This document shows positions 20,786-31,020 of a stretch of DNA of 64,000 nucleotides, piece after piece. Within the stretch, counting starts at the first letter, position 1. Each line of letters starts with the position of its first letter. The stretch covers positions 26,896,072 to 26,960,071 of the forward strand of contig OX155971.1 of NCBI GenBank assembly GCA_944548615.1, given 5' to 3'. The DNA comes from Micropterix aruncella. Lineage: Eukaryota; Arthropoda; Insecta; Lepidoptera; Micropterigidae. Made by a program: the position numbers and the translations under genes. Under the pieces are notes generated by a model. It was given only the letters and a program-made list of their open reading frames with translations, was not told the origin of the DNA and did no database searches.

Positions 20786-21060
20786 AAAAGCAGCGTAGAT
20801 TTGTGTTACCTCGAAAACAGCGCTGGTCCTCAGTAAGCAAAATTATCATTCGCTCATATAATAACTCATTTCAAGGAGCTTAATGTGTTCACGCTGAGAG
20901 CCACTGTTTTGAGTATTATTTTAAAAATGGCAACACGTTTTTGCTGATGAAAATTTATAATTCCGTGACCCTTTTCACTGGCGGCTTAGCACTTTATATT
21001 AATGCTTCTTGCTTACTCTTATGCACAGACGTAACTCCGTGTGCGTGGGCCTTTATAGTA
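20786..21060 (+). repeat. Dispersed repeat R2, copy b
   Basis: AAAGCAGCGTAGATTTGTGT, CTGGTCCTCAGTAAGC, AGTATTATTTTAAAAATGGC, TTCCGTGACCCTTTTCACTG, CGTAACTCCGTGTGCG. Same order and strand as copies a, c and d. Confidence 0.6.
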
Positions 21061-21361
21061 AAGTATAATACTCTTTAATCCTGGATAGCTAACGTTTCCA
21101 TGATAAGCTAACCATTCGACTTTTTGACGATCATTATGGGTTTTTTATTTAAAAAATATTGCAGTTTAATCAAGATGACTGTTTTTTTTAATAAATATTT
21201 GATATAAATTCAGCATCATTATTACAAAAATTAATATATATATTTTTTATGTACTAAATCACAAATCTTAAATGGCATGTCGTCGCTGACAGTGCAGTAT
21301 CTCGTAGCTACACTTCTCTGCCAAAATCACTTTTTGATACCGTCTAGTGTAAATACGCGGC

Positions 21362-22228
21362 ATAGATAACATCACGAAAAAAGCATATAATATGTTAGGA
21401 TTCGTATTTCGAACTTCAAAACATTTCAGCAGTTAAAAATTCTCTATTACTCTTGTACTACGCTTTCGTCCGCAGTCACCTCGAATATGCTTCTCAAATA
21501 TGGTCTCCTAGCTATAATGTCCACATAAAGAGAATTGAACGTATTCAAAATGTGTTCCTGAAACATTTGAATTATCGCTCCTTCTTGTCCTTTCCCAATT
21601 ACAACGAAGCAGGTACCTTTCATGGGCTTCAATCCTTACAATCAAGAAGAAAATGCGCAGACGTGGTGTTTTTTCATAAACTATTGGCATGTTACATTGA
21701 TTGTTCTGATCTTCTTGGAATGGTACATCGCGACTCACTCGCCAAACGGAGTTATTCCACCTTCCGCAGGTTAGTACTAATTATGCACAAAACTGTTTCA
21801 TGTATAGGGTATGTAAAATTTGTAATACGCAGTTCGGCGATATTGACATATTCAATACGTCACCATTCGCTCTTTAAAGAAAGCAATTATTAATGACGGT
21901 ATTGATTTATCATTGTAATCGCAACATATAATATACCTAATATAAATAATATTTATTCAAGAATATCTTTAAATAATATGTATGACTATATTTTGGAACG
22001 TGTATTTGCATACAATTTTATTTACTTATTATGACTCCTGTCTTCCCAGTTCCCACCTCTCCCTATGTGTGTTAATTCTTCAATAAAAAATGTGATATTG
22101 TTGTGTTTAAATTATGAATGTTTAAGTGGAAACATGTAATTAGCTTTATTTTATTAACTTAATAATTTTGTAACAAATTTATTGTAACAGCTGTATGTTT
22201 CCTTAATAATAATAAAAAATAAAAAAAT
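21362..22228 (+). mobile_element. LINE: frameshifted ORF2 C-terminus and 3' end
   Basis: Post-RT region of a CR1/Jockey-type LINE in three frames. IDNITKKAYNMLGFVFRTSK from 21362, then, after a shift near 21430, LYYAFVRSHLEYASQIWSPS from 21453 followed by RIERIQNVFLKHLNYRSF and RRKCADVVFFHKLL. A second shift near 21770 leads into NYAQNCFMYRVCKICN, then FGDIDIFNTSPF. The SHLEYASQ-W-P and RIQ-FLK signatures are diagnostic of the group. The 3' UTR ends in an AATAATAAAAAATAAAA tail. The element is dead; no N-terminal domains are present. Confidence 0.75.
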
Positions 22229-22357
22229 ACGCTACCTGTTAGTTTTTGAATGCAGATTACAAAAAAAATTTAACCAATACATTGCCAAAACAAATATAAT
22301 ACAAAAGCTACCGAAAATTATTTGGTGTGTCATGGATTTCCTTTTGATAAAATAAAA

Positions 22358-22495
22358 TAAAATTTATTTATTTATTTAATTTAACAATTCATTTACAAGT
22401 GCACAAGTATCACTAATAATCATATCAATAAAAAAAATATATATAATAAAAATTAAAATTAAAATTAAACACGGCCGATATGAGCATTAGCATTT
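22358..22495 (-). mobile_element. LINE 3' end, left arm of the large palindrome
   Basis: Matches the 3' terminal ~140 bp of the minus-strand LINE at 29023-29165: TTTA array, AACAATTCATTTACAAGTGC, ACTAATAATCATAT and CACGGCCGATATGAGCATTA. The tail is on the left, so the copy is on the minus strand. Confidence 0.8.
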
Positions 22496-22638
22496 AAATG
22501 CTAATGCTCATATCGGCCGTGTTTAATTTTAATTTAAATTTTTATTATATATATATTTTTTATTGATATGATTATTAGTGATACTTGTGCACTTGTAAAT
22601 GAATTGTTAAATTAATTAAATAAATAAATAAATAAAGT
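22496..22638 (+). mobile_element. LINE 3' end, right arm of the large palindrome
   Basis: An inverted, nearly identical copy of 22358-22495. The centre is CATTTAAATG (22491-22500) with no spacer. It ends in the same AAAT array. Only a few differences from the left arm are visible, around 22531 and in the AT run near 22552-22560. Confidence 0.8.
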
Positions 22639-22794
22639 ACTGACGCTGCCGTACTTAAATGTAAATAAAAGGGCAGTGGGTATAGTTGGCCCGTTGCCGA
22701 TGTTTTCAGGTGAGTCCTAATATGAGGCATATTTTGTGTTGGTATTAGTATTAATAATATATGGCATTAAATCGCTCAATTACATAGTATGATT

Positions 22795-23250
22795 TGGCAA
22801 CCCTTCTGCGCCGGCAACATGCAGGTGGCGCTAATAATATTGACGGAAAAACTAACAGCGTTTATTTGACTTATATACAAGGAAAATGAATCGTTTTTTT
22901 ATCATAGATTTAATAATACAACACAATAATTTAACCATTGATAACAATCAGTTTTTAGTGCCGTCTAACGCATTTTTTAATATAGGCTGACTACATCACA
23001 TAACACGGAGAGTAGAATACCATCTATTAGTCTATCTGAACCTTCAAATGTGTAATAATTATTAATTACTGAAACCTGTATATCAAACGAAAAATCCATA
23101 TATTTATGTCATTGATATAAAAGTTAATAGAGATATGATTTTAAAACTCGTTTGTCCTTACATTATTACTTCATATCGTATAGGCTTGTTTAGAGCGCCC
23201 TCTACATTGCAACGCCATACATTTGACTACGAAAGTCGCCATATTGAACA
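22795..23250 (+). repeat. Dispersed repeat R4, copy 1
   Basis: GGCAACCCTTCTGCGCCGGC then AACATGCAGGTGGCGC, ACACAATAATTTAACCA(T)TGATAACA, TGCC-TCTA-C, TGCGTAATAATTA-TA-like and, at the end, GTCGCCATATTGAAC. The same series is at 52178-52670, ending GGCCGCCATATTGATC. A Helitron-like element starts right at its end. Confidence 0.5.
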
Positions 23251-24121
23251 CTAGCTGACCCGTGCCCACTTCATTGGGATGTAAACATTTTTACTTGTGA
23301 TGAAATTCTAGTGTGGTTCGGTTAGTACTGAGTGCTATGATTTATTTCCTGACTGCCAAAAGGAGGGTTATATTTTTACTGCAAATGTATGTATGTATTT
23401 GCATGCCAATTTGGCTATATTACCGGGTTTCAAATGAGTACATGAAATGATTATGATTGAATAAATTATGTTTATTTTAATTGTTTAAAACTTCTCTGTA
23501 TACTATATTAGATGTAATATTATTTGGTACCAAAATATATTGTCTTTTAGGAGTTCCAACCTGAGATACGGTCGCGGTTCCATACCTATGTCGTATTATC
23601 TCTTTGTCAATTTATGCAGTAAAAGGGAAAAGTCTTTTGTTTTAATCACTTGAGACGATAAATATTTATTTATACTTATATATAAATACTTATTTTGATA
23701 ACAATTCATAATTGTTGATAATATGACCAATACACATAACCTAAGGATTTAAATTATTTTTTTAAATATAAAAAACTACTTTTTGTGACTTAAATATAAA
23801 AGAGAGACATATGCTATTGCTGACTTTTTTGTATGCATTATCAAACTCTAGAACTTTTCTCTAAAACTCAATAATATATCTCTCATCGTTAAGGCAGCGT
23901 TCGTAAGAAACATTTTCATTCGGCCGCTTTTTCTCCGACTTACTTTGCAAATCCGACTACCACGAAAAAGTCTTTTCATTTTTCGGGTTAATATAGAGCC
24001 TATGACACTCACAACTAATGTGGCTTTCTATTGATAAAAAAAAATCAAAATCAATTCAGTAGATCCCGAGATTACTTCCTACAGCATCACAAACTTTACC
24101 TCTTTATAATATTAGTTTAGA
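23251..24121 (-). mobile_element. Helitron-like non-autonomous element, copy 1
   Basis: Read on the minus strand the element begins TCTAAACTAATATTATAAAG (TC terminus at 24121-24120) and ends GTGGGCACGGGTCAGCTAG (CTAG at 23254-23251) followed by host T. TC and CTRR ends with an A/T target fit Helitrons. It is recognisably the same element as 33911-34608 over most of its length, for example GTAGTCGGATTTGCAAAGTA, CTTTTACTGCATAAA and GCAAATACATACATAC, with an additional ~170 bp around 23410-23580. No Rep/helicase is encoded. Confidence 0.65.
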
Positions 24122-24264
24122 TAATAAGAGATGTTAATCAATTGTTGTATTATAAGTTGACGTTGCGTTTCATAATAAAATCCTAGTTGCCAAACCTTAG
24201 TACGACGTGAAACAATCCATGATGCTATATAATCGATGTTTTTAGTGTAATTGGCTATAGGAGG

Positions 24265-24540
24265 CGAAAAATATAGGAAAGGATTTTTCACGGGCGATAT
24301 ATTAGATCAAACTGCTAGCGATTGATAGCTCAGACCACTAAGGATTTTATCAGATATGTAGCAGGGTAGTCCCTCCCCCCCCCCCCCACCTCTTTTACAG
24401 CTTCCGAATAAATTGCGTATTCGCATCCAGTCCCGGCGAACCCTTCTCAGATAACATCCAAAAGGGCACAATACGCCAATAAATAGATCATTTCTTGCGG
24501 CAATTTGCTCGCGCGGTTCACAAAACTCATTCTAGCTGGG
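24265..24540 (+). repeat. Dispersed repeat R6, copy 2, with C-run
   Basis: GGGCGATATATTAGATCAAA, a C15 run at 24374-24388, TTGCGTATTCGCATCCAG, CGAACCCTTCTCAGATAACA, CAATAAATAGATCATTTC. Same layout as 14700-15020. Confidence 0.4.
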
Positions 24541-24669
24541 AATTCATCTACTGTCCTCTTATGTCACTTTGTATTATTATATAAGTACTCGTAAATCCGG
24601 GATGAAATCCCGCGATCCCGTAACGAAGCTGGGAAGCATTTATGTATGCGTGAGTTGCCTTCACGGGTC

Positions 24670-24805
24670 GCTGGTCGTTTATAAATGAATATATGAAGGT
24701 TCGTTTTCATCCGCTTTTTATTCAAACTTCTAGAAAATCCCAGTGACCTATATCCTATTGCACAATGGCCTCTAAATATATCTTCTTTTCCATTATAGCC
24801 CGCGC
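24670..24805 (+). repeat. Dispersed repeat R3, copy 2
   Basis: GAAGGTTCGTTTTCATCCGC, TTATTCAAACTTCTAGAAAA, TCCCAGTGACCTATATCC and GCACAATGGCCTCTAAATAT match 49395-49480 (GAAGGTTCATTTTCACTCGC onward) in order and strand. Confidence 0.5.
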
Positions 24806-24945
24806 AACGAGAATAATAAGTTGATAGTAAACACACATTTCTAAAGACAATATTTTATTAAAATTCTCTATCCCGAGGTAACTATAAGTGAAGCAGCCAT
24901 CTTATAGTCGAACTTATAACAGGCTATCATAAGTTAATGCTATAC

Positions 24946-25190
24946 ATATTTTTGTGTTTGTGCTGTTGACCGTTGAGGGTGCCCTCGTTTGAAGCCAACC
25001 CTGGGTGCAGCAGCCCTATCACGGTGAAACGTAGAACGGGATATCATAAATGAATAGGTATATAAAATTTCATTTCTTTGCTGTTGACCGTTGAGGAGTC
25101 CCCTCGGTGGAAGACAACCCTGGGTGCAGCAGTCATGTCATGGGGAAAATAAGAACTTGCTGTCATAATTGAATGCGTATAAACAAATGT
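24946..25190 (-). repeat. Minisatellite M1, unit ~118 bp, two units
   Basis: GCTGTTGACCGTTGAG at 24963 and 25081 (period 118), each followed by CCCTCG-GGAAG-C-AACCCTGGGTGCAGCAG and GTATA. This is the reverse complement of the 119 bp unit repeated at 41595-41925. Confidence 0.75.
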
Positions 25191-25192
25191 TT

Positions 25193-25650
25193 GTTTGTTT
25201 GTTTGAAAAGCTTTATTGCACACACCAAAGAGTACAATGTGGTGGGCCTATTGCCAAGTGGCAATATCTTCCGGCCATACCGCCAGGGTTATTGTGACTA
25301 AAGGTTTATGTGGGCAAATTGATTCACAAGTAATAAATGAATACACTTACATAATAGTCATCATAGGATAAAACAGTGATTAGTAACGTATGCCAACTCG
25401 ATATTAAAGTGAGGAGTGGAATATAAGGACAAGCAAAGGAGACGGAAGGGGGTATTCATGAGTTGAGTAAATGTCTATTTAAGGATTTTTTAAACCCGCT
25501 CAGGTTTTCAATTTGTCTTATCGGTAAAGGCACGGAATTCCAGAGTCGGGCCGCCTGCATTGCGAAAGACCTAGACATGAAAGTTGATGAATGCTGAGGT
25601 ATAGCCAGTAATAGATTTTCCTGAGATCCAGTAATAGAATTTCCTCAATT
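25193..25650 (-). mobile_element. L2-like LINE inserted in minisatellite M1
   Basis: The minus strand ends in an ACAA-type array (TTTG array at 25189-25204 on the plus strand). From 25629 down to about 25459 it encodes TGSQENLLLAIPQHSSTFMS, then RSFAMQAARLWNSVPLPIR and GFKKSLNRHLLNS before a TGA. The R-x-F-x-QAARLWNS-P-x-IR signature is the C-terminus of L2-type ORF2. The frame has fewer than 60 codons. A ~24 bp duplication is visible at its start (25601-25645). M1 sequence resumes at 25655, so the LINE split the array. Confidence 0.75.
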
Positions 25651-25654
25651 GTGT

Positions 25655-25765
25655 GTCTGTGCTGTTGACCGTGGAAGAGTATCCTCATCGGAAGCCGATC
25701 TTGGGTATAGAATCAGGTCATGCTAACCATAAAAATGCATTGTCATCGGAACTGAATCAACGCGG
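25655..25765 (-). repeat. Minisatellite M1, third unit
   Basis: GTGTCTGTGCTGTTGACCGT at 25653 onward with GAAGCCGATCTTGGGTATAG: a further, more diverged M1 unit displaced by the LINE insertion. Confidence 0.6.
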
Positions 25766-26430
25766 GAAATTTCAACTTCATATGATAAGAGGAAGTGGTT
25801 CTAATTAAGCTTGCAATATTTGACCTAAACAGACGAATACACTAACAAACATTGCAATCCAAATAAAAGCTTGTAAAAATAAACTTATTAGGTTCGATAA
25901 ATGCTGACGTAAAAGTAAAAAATCGCAGCTCGATGTTAGCGCCTTAGTTTGGCGCAACTAATAAGATTTTCCCGAATATTTCCCTAAAATGTAAAAATCG
26001 CCTTCATTTTATTTTAGCTGTGTATTTAGCGACCTGATATAAACCTGAAATGCTATTTTCGTGTTTATATTAGGTCGATTGTATTATGTGCACAGAAATT
26101 TATTGACTGTAAAATAAATAAAATATATTATTTCCATAAATGTTAGGTAGAAAGTTTTTACACTTGGAAAACCACCTGCCGATTGGCACTCTCACTTTCC
26201 TTCAAATATTAAAATGGCCAAAGGACAGCTTTGCATTTTTAAAATGGGTTTAAATTTTATAGAATGAAATATTTTTTTGTCATATTTATTAACACGTTTT
26301 TATTAGGTCGACCTGTATGTAACTATGTAATGGAATCTAAGGTAACTAATTTAACCATCGTCCAAGGTTCGTAGCGTCATAAAAATTGGCAGCTGTATGT
26401 AGTTCTGATGACAATACAATAATATGGTAC
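25766..26430. other. No recognised gene
   Basis: AT-rich sequence with no supported coding frame or repeat copy. Confidence 0.35.
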
Positions 26431-26432
26431 TG

Positions 26433-26805
26433 TCGAACTGATCTGATGATGGAGTCGGAAGATATGAACTGGAACTTCATGATGGAACATCGTATCATAG
26501 CTGTGTTTGGACTTGTTAGAAAAGTCTTGGAATGAACTTTGACCACGATTAAGTTTCAAGGTCTGATGATGAAGCCGGAAGATAGGCACTGGCATTCCAT
26601 GATGGAATATGGTATCATAGCCGTGTTTGGACTTGTTAGAAAGGTCTTGTAATGAACTTTGACCACGATTAAGTTTCAAGGTCTGATGATGAAGCCGGAA
26701 GACAGGAACTGGCATTCCATGATGGAATATCGTATCATAGTCGTGTTTGCACTTGTGAGAAAGGTCACGTAATGGACTTTAAACACGATCAGGTTTCAAG
26801 GTTAT
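26433..26805. repeat. Minisatellite M2, unit 120 bp, ~3 units
   Basis: TCTGATGATG starts at 26441, 26561 and 26681, exactly 120 bp apart, followed by GCCGGAAGATAGG-ACTGG, ATCGTATCATAG and GTTTGGACTTGTTAGAAA. Units two and three are nearly identical. Because 120 is a multiple of three, the minus strand is open across 26377-26715 as 40-residue repeats; this is a by-product, not evidence of a protein. Confidence 0.85.
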
Positions 26806-26997
26806 AACAAACCTATATATATTAACTTTTAAATATTGAGTGTAAATAGTGTAAATATTGACATAGGTGCCTGTATAAAGAGTGTTTTTAGTGTTTTTTT
26901 AAATATTAATTTATTTATAATATTAATGAAATCGCCTAAAAATAATCCCTATTATAAAGCACGCACAGGATCTCTATACATATATATTACTTTATAG

Positions 26998-27634
26998 AGC
27001 AGCGAAACTCCTATTGTACCCTACTAGTTTTCTACTAGGCATGGTGGGCTATAACTCTCTTAAGTTGCGTAGAGAAATGCTCGCCATGGCCTACGTTTTC
27101 AAGCTGATCCGGGGAAGAGTTGATAATCCTAGCATGCTAGCTAAGGTTTGTCTCTTTGTTCCGGACAATTATAATCGTGAAATGAAATGAAAATGAAAAA
27201 ATGAAATGAAAAATACCTTTATTGTACTAACAATCGTGCTCGCATTCATAATCTATTTGCGGAGCCGTCCTCGCGCACCAACCTAAGTCGATGGAGTCTG
27301 CTTACCCGTGCTTTGAGTCACATAAATGCGCTATGTTCGACAGCGGCAGACTTTGATATTTTTACAGCGAGCCCGCATCTCTTCAAGGTGTGGGCATTGC
27401 GCTACTTGTTTATGTCAGAATAAAATAAATTGTTTTCACTCTTTTTGTACCGTAAGTTTGTAAGTTTTTTAAAAATTATTAATGCCTTTATTTGTATTTA
27501 ATGCTTATTTAAACATGTTGTGTATGTACTTGTAAGAATTCTATTATTTTTTAAAGTTATGTGTATATTGCATATCAACGGATTGGTATAAACTGTTAAG
27601 TTGATTTGCTAATGAAATAAATAAATAAATAAAA
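26998..27634 (+). mobile_element. CR1/Jockey-type LINE with a 52 bp insertion
   Basis: The frame LLYPTSFLLGMVGYNSLKLR from 27014 continues EMLAMAYVFKLIRGRVDNPS and PDNYNR to 27179. It is interrupted, then resumes ARIHNLFAEPSSRTNLSRWS, LLTRALSHINALC, TADFDIFTASPHLFK, to a TAA at 27421-27423. It is a post-RT C-terminus of the CR1/Jockey kind (CRR-MLA-Y-KLI-G and FDIF-S motifs). The 3' UTR ends in AAATAAATAAATAAATAAA at 27615-27632. Removing 27180-27231 plus one copy of the 7 bp duplication restores one continuous frame. Confidence 0.75.
27180..27231 (-). mobile_element. Ultra-short LINE tail insertion with target duplication
   Basis: On the minus strand: GTTAGTACAATAAAGGTA followed by a TTTCA-type array. 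It is flanked by AATCGTG at 27173-27179 and 27232-27238. A poly(A) signal plus tail flanked by a perfect 7 bp duplication is the mark of target-primed insertion; only ~18 bp of element body were copied. Confidence 0.8.
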
Positions 27635-27709
27635 TGTACCTTTAGGATATACAATATAGATTGTGTGTTCTGAGGAGAAGAAGGGCTGAAATGAAGAAAT
27701 ACTCTTTAC

Positions 27710-27962
27710 TGTGAAATGTCACAATGGGCGGGTTTATTTTCATATGACAATCTCTTACAACCAACCCTACTATGACGTGTTATATGTATGTGTGCATGTG
27801 ACATGTGTGTAAGTGTGTCTTGTTATTGCATTCCATCGACAGAATTGAAAATGCAATTCCGTTAATTTGATCCCAACCGAAAGTGGTGACCCAGCCGGGA
27901 ATCGAACCCGGGGCCTTACAATGTAAGATCAGGGGACCTAACCACTATGCCACCGGGCCGTG
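27710..27962 (-). mobile_element. tRNA-derived SINE, copy 2
   Basis: On the minus strand the head (27962-27885) starts GGCCCGGTGGCATAGTGGTT and ends GGGTTCGATTCCCGG then CTGGGTC. The acceptor arms GGCCCGG and CTGGGTC pair over 7 bp with G-T pairs, and the T-stem CCGGG/CCCGG is perfect with a TTCGATT loop. The anticodon arm CTTAC-ATT-GTAAG has only a 3-nt loop, so it is not a working tRNA. The body ACGGAATTGCATTTTC to AATGTCACA follows. It matches the interrupted copy at 8641-9105. Confidence 0.75.
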
Positions 27963-29020
27963 TCTGTAGAAATATCTTGTATAATTTTAGTGGAAATGCG
28001 ATTCAGGCTTATGCAATTCACGAGAGGATTTTCCCGATGCACAAACGAAATTTAGAGTATTTATTACTATTGATGTGATATTGTAAAGGTGGAGACTGGT
28101 GGGATCGGAAAGTGGTCGAGGGCATTCCGATATTTCTTTATTTTTTTCTGCTCACTTAATTGTGTTTGGGCTCATATAATAAGATTCGGTTTTTAAGTTT
28201 ACTCGTTCGCAGCTGATTTGCTCTTGAAATACGACTTATTCCATCTATATTTCTGGTCGAATTATGTAATATTTTGCCGGCCGATATTTTTTTGATGTGC
28301 GAGAGTAGTGCTCTAGTGCTGTGGCGGCGCGTGACAAACAACGAAGAACTAGAGAAGTTCAAAAGCGGCGCGGGTGCGTTCATTGACGACCGCTTTTCAT
28401 GCAAGCGACTTCATATTTATTTACGAGTATTAATACACACAAATCATAAAGTATTTATTCTCTGTAAGAAAATCTGACATAAATATAAAAGTGAACCTTA
28501 TAAAGAGGAACAATTGGAAAGCTGAAAAAGTAGAGAAACTACAAAAAATTGATTAATAAATAGTCACACTGCGAAACGTGTCGACTGAAATGACTGAGAA
28601 ATGTAAAACCATTACCTTTTTTAGCGGTAAAACTTGCACAAATCCGCGAAACTAAGTTGTCTTATACCGAGGTTTGTAACAGTATGAAGTGATGATTTTG
28701 TTTCTTTTGGTTTGATTTTAAGAATGCTGAACATGACATTTTGGTGAATTTTAAGAAGACATAATATGTCATAGGGATATTATCCTACATTATTTACCTA
28801 TTGAAATGAAGTGGCTCGTTGTGAATTTGTGAATATGTATTTTTTCGAATGAATGGCTTCTGTGACTCTCACGGCTTTGTCTGGGTTCGCGAAGAGGATA
28901 TAAAATGTTGGTAATATTTTGGTTGAGGGGATTTTAATACAGACATAGAATTTTAGGGTTGTTTTCGCGTGGAAAGAGAAATAAATAAATGTAAGATGAA
29001 CAGATAAATAGATGAAATAC
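27963..29020. other. No recognised gene
   Basis: 28156-28477 holds overlapping frames on both strands (82 and 67 codons) around a slightly GC-richer core, with no family signature. I cannot exclude a host exon. Confidence 0.3.
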
Positions 29021-29022
29021 AA

Positions 29023-30010
29023 TTTATTTATTTATTTTATTTATTTAATTTAACAATTCATTTACAAGTGCACAAGTATCACTAATAATCATATAAATGA
29101 AAAAAATATATATAATTAAAATTAAAATTAAAATTAAACACGGCCGATATGAGCATTAGCATTTAAGTACTACTGCTGCCCAACTAAGTGCCAGGACTTG
29201 TTCCAGGGCAGCTAGCTCTCTAGTTTTTATATCACATATATTCGGCAATGAATAAAAAAAAATTAAAAGGAAAAGAAATATATATATTCCCGTCACCATT
29301 ACAAATTATAACTAATAATCACTAACTAATGATCACAATAGGAAATAAAACACAAAAATAAATAATCGTGTTAATAAAATAAAAATAAAATAAAAAGTCA
29401 AATGATATCAAACAATAGTCACCAAAATTTATGAATAAGTAATAGTAATAAATAAAAATAAAAAAAGTCAAAGAAAATAATAATAATAATAAGAAATGTC
29501 AGGGATAATTGTCTCGGTATATTAATTTGTGGATATTTAGCCGGGCGTCATATTTTGCCAGGAATCAATTTTGGCTTTAAAAGAAGAAGAAGACTTCGGC
29601 ACATCCATTTTTAAATCTTCATCTAGCATATTAAAGATCCTGGGGGCTATGTACATAAAATGCCTCTGCCCAAAAGTGGTCTGCATTCGAGGGACGTCAA
29701 AATGTATATTTCGGGATTGCCGCGTGCAGATTGTTTGCTGGGTTCTTATTGCGGTCTCTAAATTAGTTTGATACTCACAGAGCGCCGTTTTCACGTATAG
29801 TTGTGGTACATCTAGCACGTTATATTCTCTGTAGAGATCATCTGAAGAGTATCTCCAAGGCTTTCTCTTTATAATTTTAAGTATTAGCTTTTAAACTCTA
29901 ATCAAGGGCTCCATATGAATTTTCGCTGCACCTCCCCACCCTATGATCCCATAGGTTAGGATAGATTGGCACAGGGCACGGTATATTTGTAATTGACAAT
30001 ACAAAGGCCA
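29023..30010 (-). mobile_element. LINE with nearly intact ORF2 C-terminus
   Basis: The minus strand from ~30000 reads IYRALCQSILTYGIIGWGG, then AAKIHMEPLIRV, a single in-frame TAA (29893-29891), then KLILKIIKRKPWRYSSDDLY, REYNVLDVPQLYVKTALCEY, TFGQRHFMYIAPRIFNML and SFKAKIDSWQN to a stop at 29537. This is the post-RT region of a CR1/Jockey-type LINE. The 3' UTR runs from 29536 to a TTTA-type tail at 29023-29050. Its last ~140 bp are the sequence forming both arms of the palindrome at 22358-22638. Confidence 0.8.
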
Positions 30011-30104
30011 ATACACGTGCCAATAAAAGTGTTGTAAGCACGGAAACATAATAGCCACAGTGGCACGTTTTCCAATAGCCACAGTGGCGATAATGACATA
30101 CATT

Positions 30105-30840
30105 TAAGGCACATGCAAAAAAAATAAGTCAACATGCCTAATTGAGAGCACCTATCACTTAACAGCAGGAATTTTAATTTGATATCTGACCCGTATCACG
30201 TAGATTATAAGTATAACAGCAACTATTCAATAATTTTCTGATATTGTCTTGACATTATTAACTAAATTTTATTACAGGAAAACTCGACTATTTTTGTTCA
30301 AAGACTGTTTCAATCACGATCTTCTTTTTTTTTTTAGGTTGACTTTTTATAACATTTTTTTTATCTTCACTTTTTTTTATCTCACGTGTATCCTAGGTCT
30401 TGTATTTATATTTTTACAATATTTTATGTATATAGTATACTATGTGTATGTTTATATCCATATATCTATATATGTATATATTTATATCTATATAAATATC
30501 CACTATTTTATTTTATTTTTTATTTTATTTTATATTTATTCCAACAAAAGAGAAAAACAGCGCTCGGGTCTTAAGTTAATAAATAATAATAACAATATTA
30601 CGGCCAAAATAGTCTCCTGGTAAAATACAGTTAATGTGCGTGATGTTGTGTAATAATATTTATATATTATGTTATATTAACATGTTCTCTCGATTTCTGA
30701 GTGTGTATGATAGAGTAGGATGAGTGTGTTTATGTGTGTGATTGTGATGTGTGTTTAATGGGTGTGTGCAAGTACATCTACGTGTATGTGTCATAGTTGT
30801 GTATATATGAGAGTGTGTGATTCTGCACAGGTATGTATCT
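30105..30840. other. AT-rich and low-complexity DNA, no recognised gene
   Basis: TATATC-type runs at 30455-30500 and TTTTA runs at 30505-30540, then a TGTG-rich stretch to 30840 that is probably the 3' UTR of the next minus-strand LINE. The 124-codon frame at 30249-30623 consists of the translation of these runs. Confidence 0.45.
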
Positions 30841-30842
30841 GT

Positions 30843-31019
30843 TCAAGCTTTTAAGGTCTGGTCTATTACCGCTCTGATAAACTCGTTTTTGCTCATTGAG
30901 AATATGTCTAGTTCCTGAAACGATTCATCGTAGGCTTCCATAATTCGATACAGAGTTGAATTCCTTGCTTGATTTGTATGGAGTCTGGGTACATTGAATA
31001 CCCTTGGGGGACTTATCCT
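30843..31019 (-). pseudogene. LINE ORF2 C-terminal fragment
   Basis: 59 codons, ending TGA at 30845-30843: RISPPRVFNVPRLHTNQARN, then STLYRIMEAYDESFQELDIF and FIRAVIDQTLKA. The P-VFHVPR-x-T-x-ARNS and LDIFS-K-FI-AVI features recur in other Jockey-like C-termini here (for example 49.7 kb). No start codon is needed or present; the upstream part is truncated. Confidence 0.65.
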
Positions 31020-31020
31020 A

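Noticed and set aside
26377..26715. 112-codon repetitive protein
   Set aside because: Produced by a 120 bp tandem repeat whose period is a multiple of three; no start context or domain.
27885..27962. tRNA gene on the minus strand
   Set aside because: Acceptor and T arms pair well, but the anticodon arm has a 3-nt loop and the sequence continues into a repeated body shared with 8641-9105, so it is a SINE head.
30249..30623. 124-codon hydrophobic open frame
   Set aside because: It is the translation of TATATC and TTTTA low-complexity runs; composition alone explains it.
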